64,000 bases of DNA, from contig JACGCN010000001.1 of the NCBI GenBank assembly GCA_014905825.1, positions 3,348,001 through 3,412,000 of the forward strand, given 5' to 3'. Shown piece after piece: positions 1 through 12,642 of this stretch; the stretch's first letter is position 1; each line of letters begins with the position of its first letter. A program made the position numbers and the translations under genes. This DNA is from Lyophyllum atratum (Eukaryota; Basidiomycota; Agaricomycetes; Agaricales; Lyophyllaceae). The notes beneath the pieces were generated by a model that made no database searches, was not told the origin of the DNA, and was given only the letters and a program-made list of their open reading frames with translations.

Positions 1-117
1 ACGCGCAAATAGTCAGGGAAGTGAGAGAGATCGTGGATGCGCGATGGGAGCTGCATACCCGTGGTGCTCGTGGTGACTAGTTTGCTCTCGCGTCCTGCAT
101 TGTGCTCAGACTGTTAG

Positions 118-129
118 TATATATATAGG
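118..129 (+). promoter_or_regulatory. TATA-like element before the desaturase gene
   Basis: An alternating TATATATATA tract lies about 100 bases upstream of the first plausible start codon of the desaturase gene. It is the only TATA-like sequence in this upstream region. The assignment rests on sequence and position alone. Confidence 0.35.
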
Positions 130-231
130 TCTCCACAACGATCATCTGTGCGCACAAAGGGGCCCAGTCTTCCTGGGAAATTGCATTTCCATGTTCATGA
201 TGAAGAGCCCATAGTTTATGTAAGTTGTTCG

Positions 232-2216
232 ATGGAGCCCGAGCCTCCGATCGAGCGCAACGATGGGACGAAAATAAATATCTGCCACCTACCTTTCGCC
301 TCCATCATCGCCCACCAGCGCCCACCATGCTCCCCGAGATCTGGTGGTCCAACGCCGTCTTTTTCGTATCTGTCCATGTCGCCGCCACCTTAGGCGCAAT
401 TTACTGGCCGCCGCATGCAGTTCCCCGCGCGTCTCTTATCCTCTCCTTGGTGGTGTGGCAGTTTGGGACTTTCGGGCAAGTTCTGTCGTTCTTAAGGCAT
501 CTTTATCCATTCATCACACCTCATCATAGTATTACTGTTGGTTATCACCGTCTCTACTCTCATCGTGCGTTCCGCGCTAGCTTAGGCACTCGCGTCCTTC
601 TGGCAGCGATGGGTTCTTCGGCGTTTCAAGGTTCCATTAAGGTGAAATGTGTTTCCGAAGTGTCTTCGATATAATCTGACGCGATTATCTGCAGTGGTGG
701 TACGTGCGACCCTGACAAGATACATATACTGCGTCTGATCTCTTTCTAGGTGCCTAAGACATCGTCTTCATCATGTACATCCTTTAGCTTGGCTAATCAG
801 GGCAGTACTACAATTCACGCAGAGGTTTACAGATGACCCGGTTCATGACCCGTGCGGATTCAACCTCGCGTGGGCTTCTTGATGTGTCCATGCCTAATTC
901 TTTCGTTTCCCTCTAGCTATGCAGCGACTCGAGGACTTTTTTATTCTCATATAGGCTGGATTTTCTTCAAACCCAAGTATGAACGGTTGGAGCTTGTCGA
1001 TCGTGAAGATCTCCTCGCCGACTCTGGTACTGTGGATCTGACCTGAAGTGGACTTGATGTTGTATCTAATCAATATCTAGTCGTCAGGTACCAGCACGCA
1101 TTTTACGGTATGTAGCGTATCAAAGTACGTATACGGACAAAGGTTAACAGATGTCCCTACAGTTCCCCTTGCTATCTTGTTTGGTTTTATCATCCCCACC
1201 GCTGTAGCAAGTCTATGGGGCGATGTCGTAGGAGGCTTTGTTTGGGGCGGACTAGTTTCCAAACTTGCTAGTGAGTTATCTCGCATGACCGGAAACATTT
1301 CTCTCCAATCATGTGGCCAGTCTGGCATTGCACATTCCTTGTCAACTCGTTGGTAGCTTCTATGGTCGCCCGTAAGCAGCAGAGCTAACGCTTATTTTAA
1401 GCCTTGCACACTGGGATGGCTTACAGCCGTATTCGGACGAGGACACGTCCAGAGGAAGTCTTGTGAGATAGTTTTGCAAGTCCTTACCACATATGCTTAA
1501 TAACTTTTCTTTCTCCCAGCTCCTTGCCCTATTGACTGGTGGCGAAGGCAATCATAACTTTGTGAGCGGCTTTTACTTACGCTAGAATCCTTGATTCAAG
1601 CTGACTGCGATTCTTCTAGCATGTCAGGCGATAAAATCGGAGAAACAGTTGAACTTTTGACGCTGACGGTGGCATTAGCATGCTTTTCCTCACGATTTTC
1701 GTTCGGGGCCTTCGCTCACCGATTGGGATCCCTCGAAATGGATTATCCTAATCCTTCACGGTCTAGGGCTCGTGCATAGCTTACGTCGCGCTAAAGAACA
1801 AGATCTCGTCGAAGCTGCATACTATATGCGCCTCAAGTCCGAGCATGGGGTGATTGTATCGGAAAGCGACGCAGAGCCGTGGGGAGGTGCCGTATGGAGT
1901 ATGGCTCAGTTAAACAACTACATAAAGGAAAGCCCAGGAAGATGTGTTATTCAACTCGATGGGTTCGCGGTAGATGCGACAAAATACCTTGGCGAACATG
2001 TAGGATCATGCAACGTCTTTAGGAGCCACGATCTAACCCACAGGTGATCCGCAGCCTGGAGGAGCAGGAATACTCCGGAAATACTCGAAGAACCCGTGGC
2101 AGGAGAAGGATCTCGACGCCTCCTGGGCATTTGGAGGCGGTTTAAACAATCACTCTCGTTCCGCGAAGCGGCAGGTGCTGTCGCTTCGGGTGGCGAAAAT
2201 TCAGGTAGAACACTAG
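232..2216 (+). CDS. Acyl-CoA delta-9-type desaturase with C-terminal cytochrome b5 domain
   Basis: Membrane-bound fatty acyl-CoA desaturase of the ER, which introduces a double bond using electrons delivered by its own cytochrome b5 domain (Ole1-like layout). Seen: the first histidine box GYHRLYSH near 543, the second box HRLHH at 760-774, the family motif DPYAATRG across an intron, the WDPSK segment near 1723, and a b5 domain whose heme motif HPGG is rebuilt by splicing (cat at 1997 joined to cctggagga at 2055). At least seven short introns are needed. The third box reads HNF-HA instead of the usual HNFHH when the 117-nt intron 1562-1678 is removed. The N-terminus is uncertain: family-like sequence (ENKYLPPTF) is in the frame of the ATG at 327, but begins upstream of it. 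An ATG at 232 (MEPEPPIERN) would reach it only if one A is missing from an A-run near 274. The stop is TAG at 2214. Confidence 0.85.
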
Positions 2217-2493
2217 AAATTCATCGGACGCCATTATATTGCACTATATAGATACGAACACTTAGCATTCGCATTGTACAATGTGATCAGCGGAATGCTT
2301 TGAAAGTCTGAGATCGTCACGTTCGAACGCGTCAACGGTTTGTTGACGCGTTCGAGGGCACGTGACTGGAGCGTTTCTAGGTTCCTCCAGGTCCCCGATA
2401 AATTGTGGTATCCTCATAATTGCCTAGCTAGCGCCACGTTCTTCAACCCCTGCCCTGTGAACGTACATCAGCGAGTTTCATTTGGACGCGAGC

Positions 2494-4658
2494 ATGTCGA
2501 AGAGGGAGCTCGGACAGTTAAACGGTGCAAGCGAAATACAGGGGCCGCGAACCAAACGGCGCAGAGAAACAGCTGGCAACTCCTCTGATGTCGATATAAC
2601 ACATTCAGACTCTGTAAATGTTGGCGAAGAAGATGGTGGCGAGAGAAGTGTGGTGAAGAAAGAAGAAGTGCAGGAGCTGGGCCTCAAGTTGTGGCAGACC
2701 GTGAAGGATGCGGTCAACAAAGAGTGCGTAGAGTCATGCCTTATTCGATTGTTTTCGTCTCGGCTTCTGCTTGCACGCACATCAATCCTGATATTTCTTT
2801 CATCTTTACAAAGGGGTAGACCACTGTCCTTGGACTTCTTGCGTCGACCCTCAAAACGCCTGTATGCCGACTATTATCGGCTCATCCAGCGGCCTATCGC
2901 ACTTGATGACATCAAGAAACAGCTCGAGAATGGAGGGTACCCGACTTTTGAAGCAGTCAGACAAGACTTTGAATTGTGTTTCAACAATGCAAAGCAGTAT
3001 AATATGAAGGAGAGCGATATCTGGAGGGATGCCAAAGATCTACTGGTGCGTTGAACCTTGAAATAGGGACCTCTGCCCCATCCCTCAATCCAGTTAACGC
3101 ATGTCCACCAGAAACTCGTTAACAAGACATACACCAAGATGACCCCATCTGACAAAGACGGCGAGAAAGAGGATGGCGATGGGAAAGGAAAGTCTAAGGC
3201 GCCCAACCTGTATCGCCTTGTCAAGTCTCGGTTGCAGAAATTGGTCGAGAAAACGGATGAATCGTGAGTGCTTTACTGTTTTATGGACAGTCCTCTTAAA
3301 TATCTTCCTTGTAGGGGACGCGTTCTTTCCCTGGAATTTATGGAGCTGCCTTCCAAAAAGGACTGGCCCATGTACTATAAAGAGATCAAGCGACCACAGA
3401 GCCTTGAGAATATCTTCGTGAGTCATTTTCATAGCTTACCTTGCCTCACATTCTTTGATATTCTACAACTCAATTTTCTAGAAACACATATCAAACGCAA
3501 GGAATATCACACTTCGAGTGAATTCGCCGCCGATGTTGAAGCTTGTTTTTGCCAATGCCATGACATTCAATCAAGAACATACTGGTATTTGGGAGGACTG
3601 CGAAGACTCTTCGGGTATGTATCACGCTCCTCGCTACCAATGCCCTTCTTTAATTCATGTTCTAGGACTATTTTCGTATCCTGGTATCCGATCTCCCACC
3701 GCCATTTTCACTTCCGGAATATGCAGCTAAGCCGAAGATCAAGATTAAGCCTCAAGCAGCCCAACAGACTGTTTCGCCGCCGACAACTCAGCCATCGACG
3801 TCGACATCTCAGACCCTTCGCATTCCCGTTGCCAAACACGCAAGGGCATCACCAGCCTCGACACCTGTCCCATCTGCGGTACCACTCCCGACTGCAACAG
3901 CTACACCACCCCCTAGCCATACTCCCGCATTACCTACCGCACAACCGATACAACCGCCTCCAATGGGTGCACCTCAACCCATCTCCTACGTGAACGCTAC
4001 ATTCTCACATTACCCCAACGCATCGTACATTCCGCCGGTCCCTACAGCAACCACTCCTACAGCCTTGACCTCCACTTCCAATATCCCGACGAACCCTTTA
4101 GGGCAAGCCCAATCGGCTTCCAGCTCACCGGCACCCCCGCTTCATCCGAACCATCAACTGAAATCAGTTTCGTTGACTATTGAACCTCGCGGCCGAATCC
4201 TTAACCTTGACCATCAGGATGGGGTCAAATGTTGGGCAATGAGGCTTGTCCCTGGTGAAACGGATATACATGTAAGCCACGTGACATTCATGGGCGACGA
4301 GGAGGAGGAGAGCAGTGGCGGGGAAGAGGAAGAGGAGGTAGAACTAAAGCAGGAGGAGGAGGAAGAAGAGCTTGAGATCGATGCTCCTGCCAAGAACGGG
4401 CGGAAAAGGGGGAAAGGCAAAGGGAAGAGGCGCCCGAAAGGAACGGCCAAAACGGTGGCAAGAGCCAAAACAGTGACGCCGAAGAAGAAACAGAAAATAG
4501 GGCCAATCCAGGTGAAGCTGAATGGGTCAGTTGTCGAGGAGTCAGAGGTTGGGATGGGGAAGTGGAGCGTTAATCCGGGGCGGGGGTCGAGTGTGCTTGA
4601 AGTAGGGGAGAGTGGGGGACTGATATGGAAGGTATATATTCAGCGAGTGGGGGACTAG
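2494..4658 (+). CDS. Tandem-bromodomain protein, Rsc4-like chromatin-remodeller subunit
   Basis: Probable acetyl-lysine reader of an RSC/SWI-SNF type remodelling complex. Two bromodomains are seen: the first around 2830-3055 (PSKRLYADYYRLIQRPIAL, then LCFNNAKQYN) and the second around 3200-3720 (KKDWPMYYKEIKRPQSLENI, then VFANAMTFNQEHTGIW). A Pro/Thr-rich linker, a conserved C-terminal block (SVSLTIEPRGRILNL near 4165) and a Glu-rich plus basic nuclear tail follow. The start ATG at 2494 opens MSKRELGQLNG. In the second bromodomain the reading frame must skip one base at about 3541 and another at about 3600 to keep the fold. The second skip restores WEDAKTLRDYFRILVSDLPP across the intron beginning at 3615. 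Both are single extra bases, so this is either sequence error or a recent break. Confidence 0.8.
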
Positions 4659-4762
4659 TAGTAGTAGTAATCGTGTATCTTTCACCTTACCTTACTGTAA
4701 AATAGTTATTTTTAGCAATCTTGTGCAAGACCAAATTGGGACTCTCACTCTGACCTCCACCG

Positions 4763-7213
4763 ATGCCAACACGCTGTCGGGTGAACTCTACTGAAATGTA
4801 GTCTGACGCCCTCGCTGACTTTATCCTGCAGAATTATAACGATAATGGGACCGCTAGACAACCTTGTCCACTAGGTGACGCCTGCAGGTTCATCCATCCC
4901 GGTCAGCCTGCATGGGACACCGCACGCAAATATGTAGGCTTGATCGCTTTAACTACTTTCCCAGCCTAAACAACCCACTTCAGGACCATAGTAGTATTAG
5001 GGGAAGAGGTGGTTATAGGGGACGAGGCGGTCGCGGTGGTTCCGGCTCATGGGGCGCCCCGCCTTCCCCTGGTGCCGCAAGCACCTCAAGGAAAAGCGAT
5101 TCTGGCTGGGGACCTTCTTCAAAGGAGATCTTCGACCTCCACATCCACATCAATTCCATGGGATACATCGAGCTGGGGCATTCCGAGGCAAAACACACAG
5201 GCCGAACCGTCTACTTCGTCTAACAAGACTGGCACCGTCCCGGTACAATTCTGCTTGGGATAGTCCAATTGGCGCGGGATCAAAAGAAGCTGAAGATGCA
5301 TGGGGGCCAGTAGGTGGGAGCGGGAGTGGAAGCGGATGGGGCTCTTCAAGTATTGACACGCCTCGTCGAGGTGGTTCTGGCTCATGGGGCGCCCCACCTT
5401 CCCCGGGGGCGGCAACTACCTCAACAAAAAGCTCCTCTGGCTGGGGATCTTCTTGGCAGGAAACTTCAACTTCCGCATCCGCTGAAGACGCATGGGGGGC
5501 AGCAGGCGAGCGTGGCACTGGTAGCGGATGGGGCTCTTCAAGCTGAATACGCATGGGGAGCAAGTGCCTCCAGTGGAAAAGCGTCAGGATGGGAAGATAC
5601 TGGGGGTGGTGGATGGACTGAGGATTCAACGAAAAGTAAGGGGAAGAGAAGAGACGAGGCAGAAAGAGGGAAAGGTTGGAATACGGGAAGCAGTGGATGG
5701 GATGCTACACCTCAACCTCAACAACCCTTACAGCCACCTCTTCCCACCACAGAAACAGTCAAAGAACGACCTCGCACGGTAACACCAAGTCCAGCAACGA
5801 GCCATGTCGCAGGAAGGATCCCCTTGCCTGGCAGAAAGCCGTCGCCAGCAACCAACCTCGCAGGATGCAAAGCAGATAACGAAGAAGACTAATCTCTACT
5901 TCGTTAAAAATTCGGACACAGTCACTCCCCGCAGCTGAACCACTGCTTAGCGCCGTCACAGACTCAGCTCGCCCCCGTGAGACGCCTGTGAATCCAGCTC
6001 AGGTCTACTCAAACACCATCAGGCACGTTCTTATCAACTGACTGACCTATAGCCACTGTACTGACAAATTTTGCAGATATATTCAACAAGCTGTTAGACT
6101 TCAGATTGAACTCGAGGATGCACAGGCCAATGTTGAGCGTTGGAAGCGGACGCAGACTTCGCACCAGTTCAGTCGTGCCACCCCAGCGACACGAGAGATC
6201 TTGGACGCCCAGCGGGCAGCGTATGCTCAAGAGGCAGCCGAATTCAAAAAGCAGCTAGCTTACACCGTCAAGTATCTATCAGAGTTACCGGACCTGTCGG
6301 CCCATTCGAAGGCTTTGACTTCAGACATCAACCCGCAGGAGTTGATGGCGTATACTTCCAATTTGCGAGACTGGATGCGAGGCCTTGTCCTCTCGGACCG
6401 CATCACACCGCCCAAACCGCCCAGCCCCCCAACAGTGACGGAGAGGCCAAAAGATTCAAAGGAATTGACATGGGACAAGGTCGTGGCCTTGGAACATTCG
6501 ATCGGAGAACTCTCTGAATCTGCTAGCGACGCTCTGTATACTTGGAGATCAAGAGCAAACGATGTTGACGTTGATGCCGAGTTGGCGACACTGCGGAAAA
6601 CATATGAAGCGGAGAAGCAGAATGCATTGAGCAGGACTGAAGCTTCTGCACAAGAGCTACTCGGCGTAGCGAACCAGGTCGGGGAGGATCTTGGAGAAGT
6701 AGCAGAGGCCACCTGCGAAGGTCTATGAGACGGTGCATCAGAATGAGCAAGTCCTCGTACTGCTCAATGCTGAGCTCAACCAACTCGAGCAAGTCAAGGC
6801 CCAGGTAAATGCTCAACCTTTTCTGCTGCATAATCTCCTGCTCACACCTCTTCTATGAGCAGATGCAGTCTTACCTTGACAAGTGCGAGGATTGGAAACA
6901 AGAGGACAAAGCAAGAATCGAGGAGCTAAAAGGGCGGGTGCAAAACCTCCATAAAGTTGCTCGACCAGCGAGACCACCCCTGACTCCAGATGACTTGGTT
7001 CCTACGATTCAGACACTTGTCATGGACGATCTACAGAATGAAGTGACCGTGCTGGTCGACCGAATCCGCGAAGCCTGTTCTCTAAACGGCCACGCCTTTA
7101 TTGCAGAAATTACCACGCAGCTGGAGCCTATCTTGGACATGACGGAAGATGTTTGCCGTCGTGCTAATGCGATTACTTCAGCACGCATTGGCACTCAGTC
7201 GGGTGTGTTTTAG
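4763..7213 (+). CDS. CCCH zinc-finger protein with Gly/Trp repeats and C-terminal coiled coil
   Basis: Exon 1 encodes only MPTRCR (4763-4780). After a 50-nt intron the protein continues NYNDNGTARQPCPLGDACRF, giving a C-x12-C-x5-C-x3-H zinc finger of the RNA-binding CCCH class. A low-complexity region follows (RGRGGYRGRGGRG, then repeated SGWGSS and EDAWG segments, 5000-5650). A long helical segment rich in Glu/Lys/Gln (6080-7200) forms a probable coiled coil. The frame is interrupted repeatedly: one extra base each near 5131, 5241, 5545 and 6695 restores a continuous Ser/Gly/Trp-rich and then helical protein. Between 5760 and 5960 I could not decide the frame. The function is not known; the finger suggests RNA binding. 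It converges on the palmitoyltransferase gene. Confidence 0.6.
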
Positions 7214-7335
7214 GTAGGCGTTGACTCCTTGAAGGGGCGCCATAATATCGTGAAATTAAGCAGCGGTGCACTGTAGTATAGTGTGTGTATATGTCCATCA
7301 TAGAGGTTATCATTATACAGTATCAGAATAGTAAT

Positions 7336-9278
7336 CTATTGCCTTTTAGCTATGGTGTCGGCGAGCGTAATATCTTCGTCACCCTCGCTTTCGCTGTCAG
7401 GAGTTGGGATATAATGATGGTATCGTCCTGGTTCTTCTCCGAGTTCCGCGAGGTACCGGTGCAGCATATTTTCTCGATCCACTGGTCGCACTTCATACCC
7501 TTCCGAACCAGCTCTGACCAGAGGCTTTCGCACAAAATTATCCTCTTCGGACGACTCCTCGTCAGATACTGGTTCTGCTCCTTCTTGATAATCAGGGTGG
7601 TAAGGTGGGAGTGCGGAAACACCAGCTGTTGAACGTTGAGGTCGCCGTTTAGCTGCCTTCCGACGATGAGCGTTGTACGGTTCAAGGTCGGGATTCAGGG
7701 AGCCATTTTCGTATGTCCAGGGAGACGAGGGAAGGACAAACTCGTTATCTGGGCCTTCCCTGTGGTATGCAGACGGATCGCGGGGCGGCCAGGCTATGGA
7801 ACCATCTATGAATGCAGATGAGCACAAGGAAACCAGATAGGGATATATCAGAATGCAAAGGGAGGGCGAAATGGGTACCAAGGGCTTCAAAGGGAAGCTG
7901 ATAAAGCACTCCTCCATATGGACGATGAACACATCAACAGCACACTCACGCGAACCCGTTGTGATATCATACACGCCATCCTTCGTCTTTCTCTCGCGCC
8001 AACGTCTCCCTCGCAGACAGTTCGATCCACTTACCATCGCCCTCCGCAAGCTCATATTTTAGGCCAGTACCGGGCGCAGGGGTTGGCCAGCACCAAAGGA
8101 GCATATTTTTCCCGAGGACAGATTCAATGTTCCTCCTTCTTCCCAGATTCTAGGTCGGAATGAGCAGATAATCAAAGAGAATGGATCTAAACGCACATAT
8201 GGAAATTTGACCTTAAGATGAGAAGGTAAAATGAGTTGTCGTCTTTTATGCACATGCGGGACACACATACCTCGCTCAGCTTGCCTCGGCGAACCATGGT
8301 GGCTACTTTGTCCTTCTCCCAGCCTTCGATTGTTGTAGAATTGCCGAACAAACAGTACATATGATATAGACTTAAAGTAGCGTGGGTGAGTGTGGCTTGA
8401 ATTTGGAGGAGGAACGCACCTAAATCCGCCAACGGCTAAGAGGACGGGAACACATGCAACGAAGTTGAGAATCGTGAACACAAGTTCCACGCTCGAGGGC
8501 TCATCCTAGAAGGAAATATCAATAGGTTTTGGAGGGTCCCTAAGAAGTTACGAACCCAGTATCGCGCATCCAAGGTATAGAACACTCTCCGCGTCAGCAT
8601 GAAAAGGTGATAAGAGCAAGAAAGGTCGACGTAGAAAAGGAACCGTAGGAAATAACCATAGTTGTAATGCCCGACACAATTGTTTATCCAAGGGCAGTGA
8701 TGGTCTGTTCTATAGTATTAAGTCGAAGGCAACACCTGGGAAGGACAGTGGGACGAACCCATACGAAGAACACATCTACAATATCGGCGTTGAGCAACGC
8801 ATATGAAGCGGATACAAGTTTGATCATCCACACCTATTACATGTCCGGCAGTGATGTGCTCTTTGAGGTTTGTATCTATCACACATTCGACAGTATCGCG
8901 GTGCGCCCGTCAATTTCTTGACCTCATACCCGTCCGAATGGGTGTCGGGCCGCTGAGAAGGTAGGTTGGTCTCCAGCAAGCTGCGCGAGGGACAAGGGAA
9001 CAGACCCATGTGTCCGGCACCTGGCCAGGGTCGGTTACGACGCAGAGAAAGTAGTTCCAAAGCAGCATCGCCACAAGTAAACTGTGCGATATCTTGAGTA
9101 ATAGGAAGTGTGAAGTTGGCGGAAGGTCTTACTTGAACGGCAGCAGGAGGCTAATGAGCTCGACAGAAAGGGCCCGACCATACCATGGCCATATGACAAA
9201 AATCTGAGAGGAATATGCAATGAAGGATATGAGGCAGAGCACAAAGTTGACGACCAATCGTCCCAACCACGGATTCAT
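7336..9278 (-). CDS. pfa4: DHHC protein S-acyltransferase, Pfa4 type
   Basis: Integral membrane palmitoyltransferase, expected in the ER (Pfa4 palmitoylates chitin synthase III in yeast). The start at 9278 opens [19 protein letters not shown], the first membrane helix. A second helix ([11 protein letters not shown]) and the [10 protein letters not shown] motif follow. The cysteine-rich domain reads [20 protein letters not shown], then the catalytic DHHCPW, then [12 protein letters not shown], and further helices follow. All introns are 40-70 nt with GT-AG borders. After ELSAREDTLARE-like sequence near 8010 one extra base must be skipped to reach [11 protein letters not shown]. The acidic, disordered tail ends at IAKRQ. 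The start codon lies 133 bp from the divergent gene at 9412, so the promoter is shared. Confidence 0.85.
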
Positions 9279-9411
9279 CGCACAGAACCGTAACGATGAC
9301 ACGGACACGCGTGGACTTGGCGTGGACCGTCACGAAGAGAAGCGAAATCAGGACACGTGACTAGAAGTAAATTCTGCGGCCGCCCCTCGATTTCTTCCGA
9401 ATCTTCGTGCC

Positions 9412-10629
9412 ATGCATCCACTCACTCATAGGCCCTGTGTTGGCCGACGAGTAGCCCGCTCTCTCGACCATTTCGTTCGCTTTGCGTCCAACACCCCTTC
9501 TCCAAATCCTCCTCCTGCGCAGGTCGCGTCCAACGAGCCCACACCTGACAATCCTCACATTGCAAGGACATGGAATAACATAGTCATTCGTAAGTCTTCA
9601 TGCTGTCCAATATATGACCAAACTCATTCTTTCCTAGCAACTCGCGAGGAGATCCTCAAGCGACCTCGAAAAATCGTACCAGGTCACGACCGAGGAAAGC
9701 TATACAAACCTGATCTGAGCTACCTCCAGAAAGGCTCTCCTACCAGCTTTGCTAGTCGGCTGGCGGCGGAAGCAACAGCCTCAACACCACTGTCCACAAA
9801 CCCGGCCCCAGCGGCTTCTGCCAGTCCGTCACGGTTGACTAAAGCCGAGAAGCAACAAATAAAGGAGAGAGAGCAACAAATAAAGGAGAGAGAGCGTCGT
9901 GTAGCAGAAGCCACCGCTCAACGGAAAGCGGAACGCCTGGCGCGCGAGGAGGCGCACAAAGCACAAGCACAGGCGGTCCCTCCGAAGCCTCGTCAAAGGG
10001 CAAACCATGTCCCACGGCAGACGGATACATATGAAGGCGTCGATTCAGCGATGCAAAAGGTTGAACGCAGAGGAACACAGTCAACTCAGCACCGACAGCA
10101 GTCCTCCCGAGGTGGGGCTGCTTCTCGCGGAGCACGGGGTGGGATGAGGTCATCAAATCCCAGAGGTGATGCTAGGCAATCGTCAGTCCCCGCCGTTGCG
10201 CAAACGCCAAGAACGCAGACAGCTGAAGCTGTGTCGAGCGAGGACATCACCCTCGAAATCCTCGAAACGGGTGGTGATGACAAGGCGCCTGCCGAGTTCA
10301 GGACGCCTGATGTGCCTTTCACCAATCTTGACGACGTTTTTGGCTCATCCCCCGAGAAGCTCCTGGAAGAAGCTATCTCTGCGACATCGGCTTCTACGGA
10401 AGCCCAAGTACAGTGGTTACGCGAAATTCACGGGGGCGACTACTTGCGTTTCGCGTCACAAACCAGCGTCGACTTTGTCACGCCACACCGCAAGCTTGGT
10501 CCCTTGAAGCACGCACAGCTTGTTTTGGCGAAGAGGAGAGACGTCAGTGCTGGAGCTAGGAAAGATGCTTTAGCAATCATCACTTCAGCGCTGGGCGATG
10601 CAGGTGCGAAAGCGGTTCAAAAGGCCTAA
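9412..10629 (+). CDS. Hypothetical protein with a mitochondrial-like N-terminus
   Basis: I do not recognise the family. The ATG at 9412 opens an Arg-rich, acid-free leader (MHPLTHRPCVGRRVARSLDHF) that resembles a mitochondrial presequence. A 48-nt intron (9590-9637), an exact multiple of three, is very probable because it has GTAAGT and CTAG borders. The middle is low complexity: a basic heptad-like stretch near residues 140-185 (KEREQQIKERERR) and then a Gly/Arg/Ser-rich part. The only ordered-looking region is the C-terminus (ITLEILETG, then FGSSPEKLLEE, then WLREIHGGDYLRF, then LGPLKHAQLVLAKRRDVS). The frame is intact throughout. Confidence 0.6.
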   Translation: MHPLTHRPCVGRRVARSLDHFVRFASNTPSPNPPPAQVASNEPTPDNPHIARTWNNIVIRKSSCCPIYDQTHSFLATREEILKRPRKIVPGHDRGKLYKPDLSYLQKGSPTSFASRLAAEATASTPLSTNPAPAASASPSRLTKAEKQQIKEREQQIKERERRVAEATAQRKAERLAREEAHKAQAQAVPPKPRQRANHVPRQTDTYEGVDSAMQKVERRGTQSTQHRQQSSRGGAASRGARGGMRSSNPRGDARQSSVPAVAQTPRTQTAEAVSSEDITLEILETGGDDKAPAEFRTPDVPFTNLDDVFGSSPEKLLEEAISATSASTEAQVQWLREIHGGDYLRFASQTSVDFVTPHRKLGPLKHAQLVLAKRRDVSAGARKDALAIITSALGDAGAKAVQKA

Positions 10630-10735
10630 GTTAAATATATAGTCGCCATTAGATATGCAGCACCAAAGTTAGAAATAATTGGTTATTTTACGATGCACGC
10701 GAAAGGTCAAGAAGAGCAGCAAAACGTGGATCCAA

Positions 10736-12642
10736 TCATAGAGCGACTACGTCTACGTCTACGTCTCCACCTACGTCCGGAGTCGGTGAACGGGTCGATC
10801 GCCTCGAGAACTCCGCCGGAGTAAGAGATGTACTCATTCCAGGTGTTCTTTGTTCCGAGGCGTAGTAATCCGGGTTATGGGATTCTTCTGTGTCGCTTGG
10901 TAGGTCTATCCACTCTCCAAGTTCAAAGTCTCTTTCGCCTTCAAATGTTTCGTTCCGTAGTTTGCCTCCAAAGGCGGTAAGGTGTCGGACCACTTTACGT
11001 CCACTGGTTCCCGCGCTACGAATGGCCGCTTTCATTAGGAGGCTGGTCATTCGCTCGGCTCTCCCTGAAGAGCCTGCGTATGAAGTATGATGCCTCGAGG
11101 ACTGCACAGTCGAGGCATGTGACGGTGATCTGCGCCCGTACAGAGCCGATATAGACTCGATAGGGGGGACAGAAGACTCCCTGTTAGCATAGCGAAACGA
11201 TGAGGAAGGGGGTATAGAGAATCGTCTGGCGCGCTTGCGTGGACGCGATGACAATTCAGAGATGTGCTGCTCTTGGTCATGCACAAGTTCTGTCTCTGGG
11301 CTGCCTGGCTTTAGTACAGCTATCTCGGGATTTGACATAGGAGTGATCGAACGTGATACAAGTTGCTGACCGGGATAAAGATCTTCCTGGGGGGGAAGTG
11401 GGATGTCAGGGACGTAAGGGAGAACCCTCCTGTGAGGGTGTAGGCGGAAAGTCCACGACGATTATGGGTGAATCAGGCTGGATCAGGGATTCCTCTCGAG
11501 TCACTTTGGTTCTTCGTATTGGCGGCTGTTTCGGAGGGGGAGGGGCACTTTGCCTTCGCTTCTTATAGGAAGCTGACTTCGAAGCTGAGGCCTGGATAGT
11601 TGCATTGGGCGGCCGACTTGGAAATTTGATCTTCAGCTTCAGCCTTTCGCTCTCCTGCCGCGCCGTCTCGATGAGAGGCTCCTCTTCAGCCTCTACGAGC
11701 TTCTCCCTTCCAGCGTAAACAGGAACTTCTGGTTCAACTGAAGCGTCCACGCTGACCTGGCCTAACAACTTTCTCACCCTATCAGGCGGCAAAAGGACCC
11801 GATAACGCTCTTCGAGCGTATATGCGATGTCGAGCATCTCTCTCCTGCGACGCTCGCCTTCTTTGTGTGCAGGGCCGCCGTTTACATGCACGCCTATGGT
11901 GTTTCCTTCCGTATCGTCAACTTCGAGTTCTGCCTCATCGGGAGGCACGGGGAAAAGGTTGTCGGGAAGGGTGAGAAACGCGGAAGGGTCCATACCCCGT
12001 AGCTGGTCGATGCGTTCCTTCAATTTGTACTGTTCATGCTTGAGCTTTTCCTTCTCTCGAAGCCGTTGTCGTTTCTCAAACGTTTCGTATTTGCGGTGTC
12101 GTTTTTCGTAGGCTGCATCGGAAGTTTCTGGCGGTCCCTGTTTAATTGTCAATTTCTTCTTGAGAATGGTCGCAACAGTGACGAAGGATAATAGCACGAA
12201 CATCCTCAGTGATACCTGCTTGAGATCGGGCTCTGAGTCGTCCTGCTGGGGTATCACCCAAACTGACGAATTCAGGTGTCTGGATAGTTGACTGCTCTCT
12301 GTAGGCTTTGAGAACCTCAGGGCGTTCAAAATAACGGTCGTTCGCGTGTATATTGATTGCGAAAGCAGTCGCGGATGTTGAAGCTACTGCTGAATTCGTC
12401 GTCAAGAGAAAAGGTGTATCCGCGGGTATTAAGGGCTCGTTCTCAACTGTAATGGCGTTGAGTTAGTGCGCGTATCGAGGCATGCGCGCCGATAACATAC
12501 ATTTTCGCCGTTGTGTTTCCAATATCATCACGTCCGCATCACAGTTTCCAACACCAGGCCCACCGCGTCTGGAACGCGAAGGTAAAACACGCTTTTGGCG
12601 GACTTGCGTCCCAGGATTTGATGAAGTGGAAGGAGCATCCAT
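10736..12642 (-). CDS. PEHE-like domain protein, candidate chromatin regulator
   Basis: The start at 12642 opens MDAPSTSSNPGTQVRQKRVL. Two introns lead to a strongly charged helical block at about 12110-11990 (ETSDAAYEKRHRKYETFEKR, then LREKEKLKHEQYKLKERIDQ). This resembles the PEHE region of MSL1/NSL1, which docks on a MYST histone acetyltransferase; that comparison is from memory and moderate. Downstream come acidic segments (DEAELEVDDTEGN), a basic proline-rich stretch (KKRRQSAPPPPKQPP) and a Ser-rich tail with a bipartite nuclear signal (RPRKRARR). At about 11408 one extra T (CCC-T-GAC) interrupts the frame: zero frame stops at TGA, while skipping the T gives DIPLPPQEDLYPGQQLVSRS and continues to the stop at 10736. 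Confidence 0.55.

Noticed and set aside
11400..11420. Programmed +1 frameshifting at CCC-TGA, as in antizyme-like recoding
   Set aside because: The site fits a slippery proline-stop context, but most other breaks in the window have no stop or slippery codon. Sequencing error explains all of them more simply.
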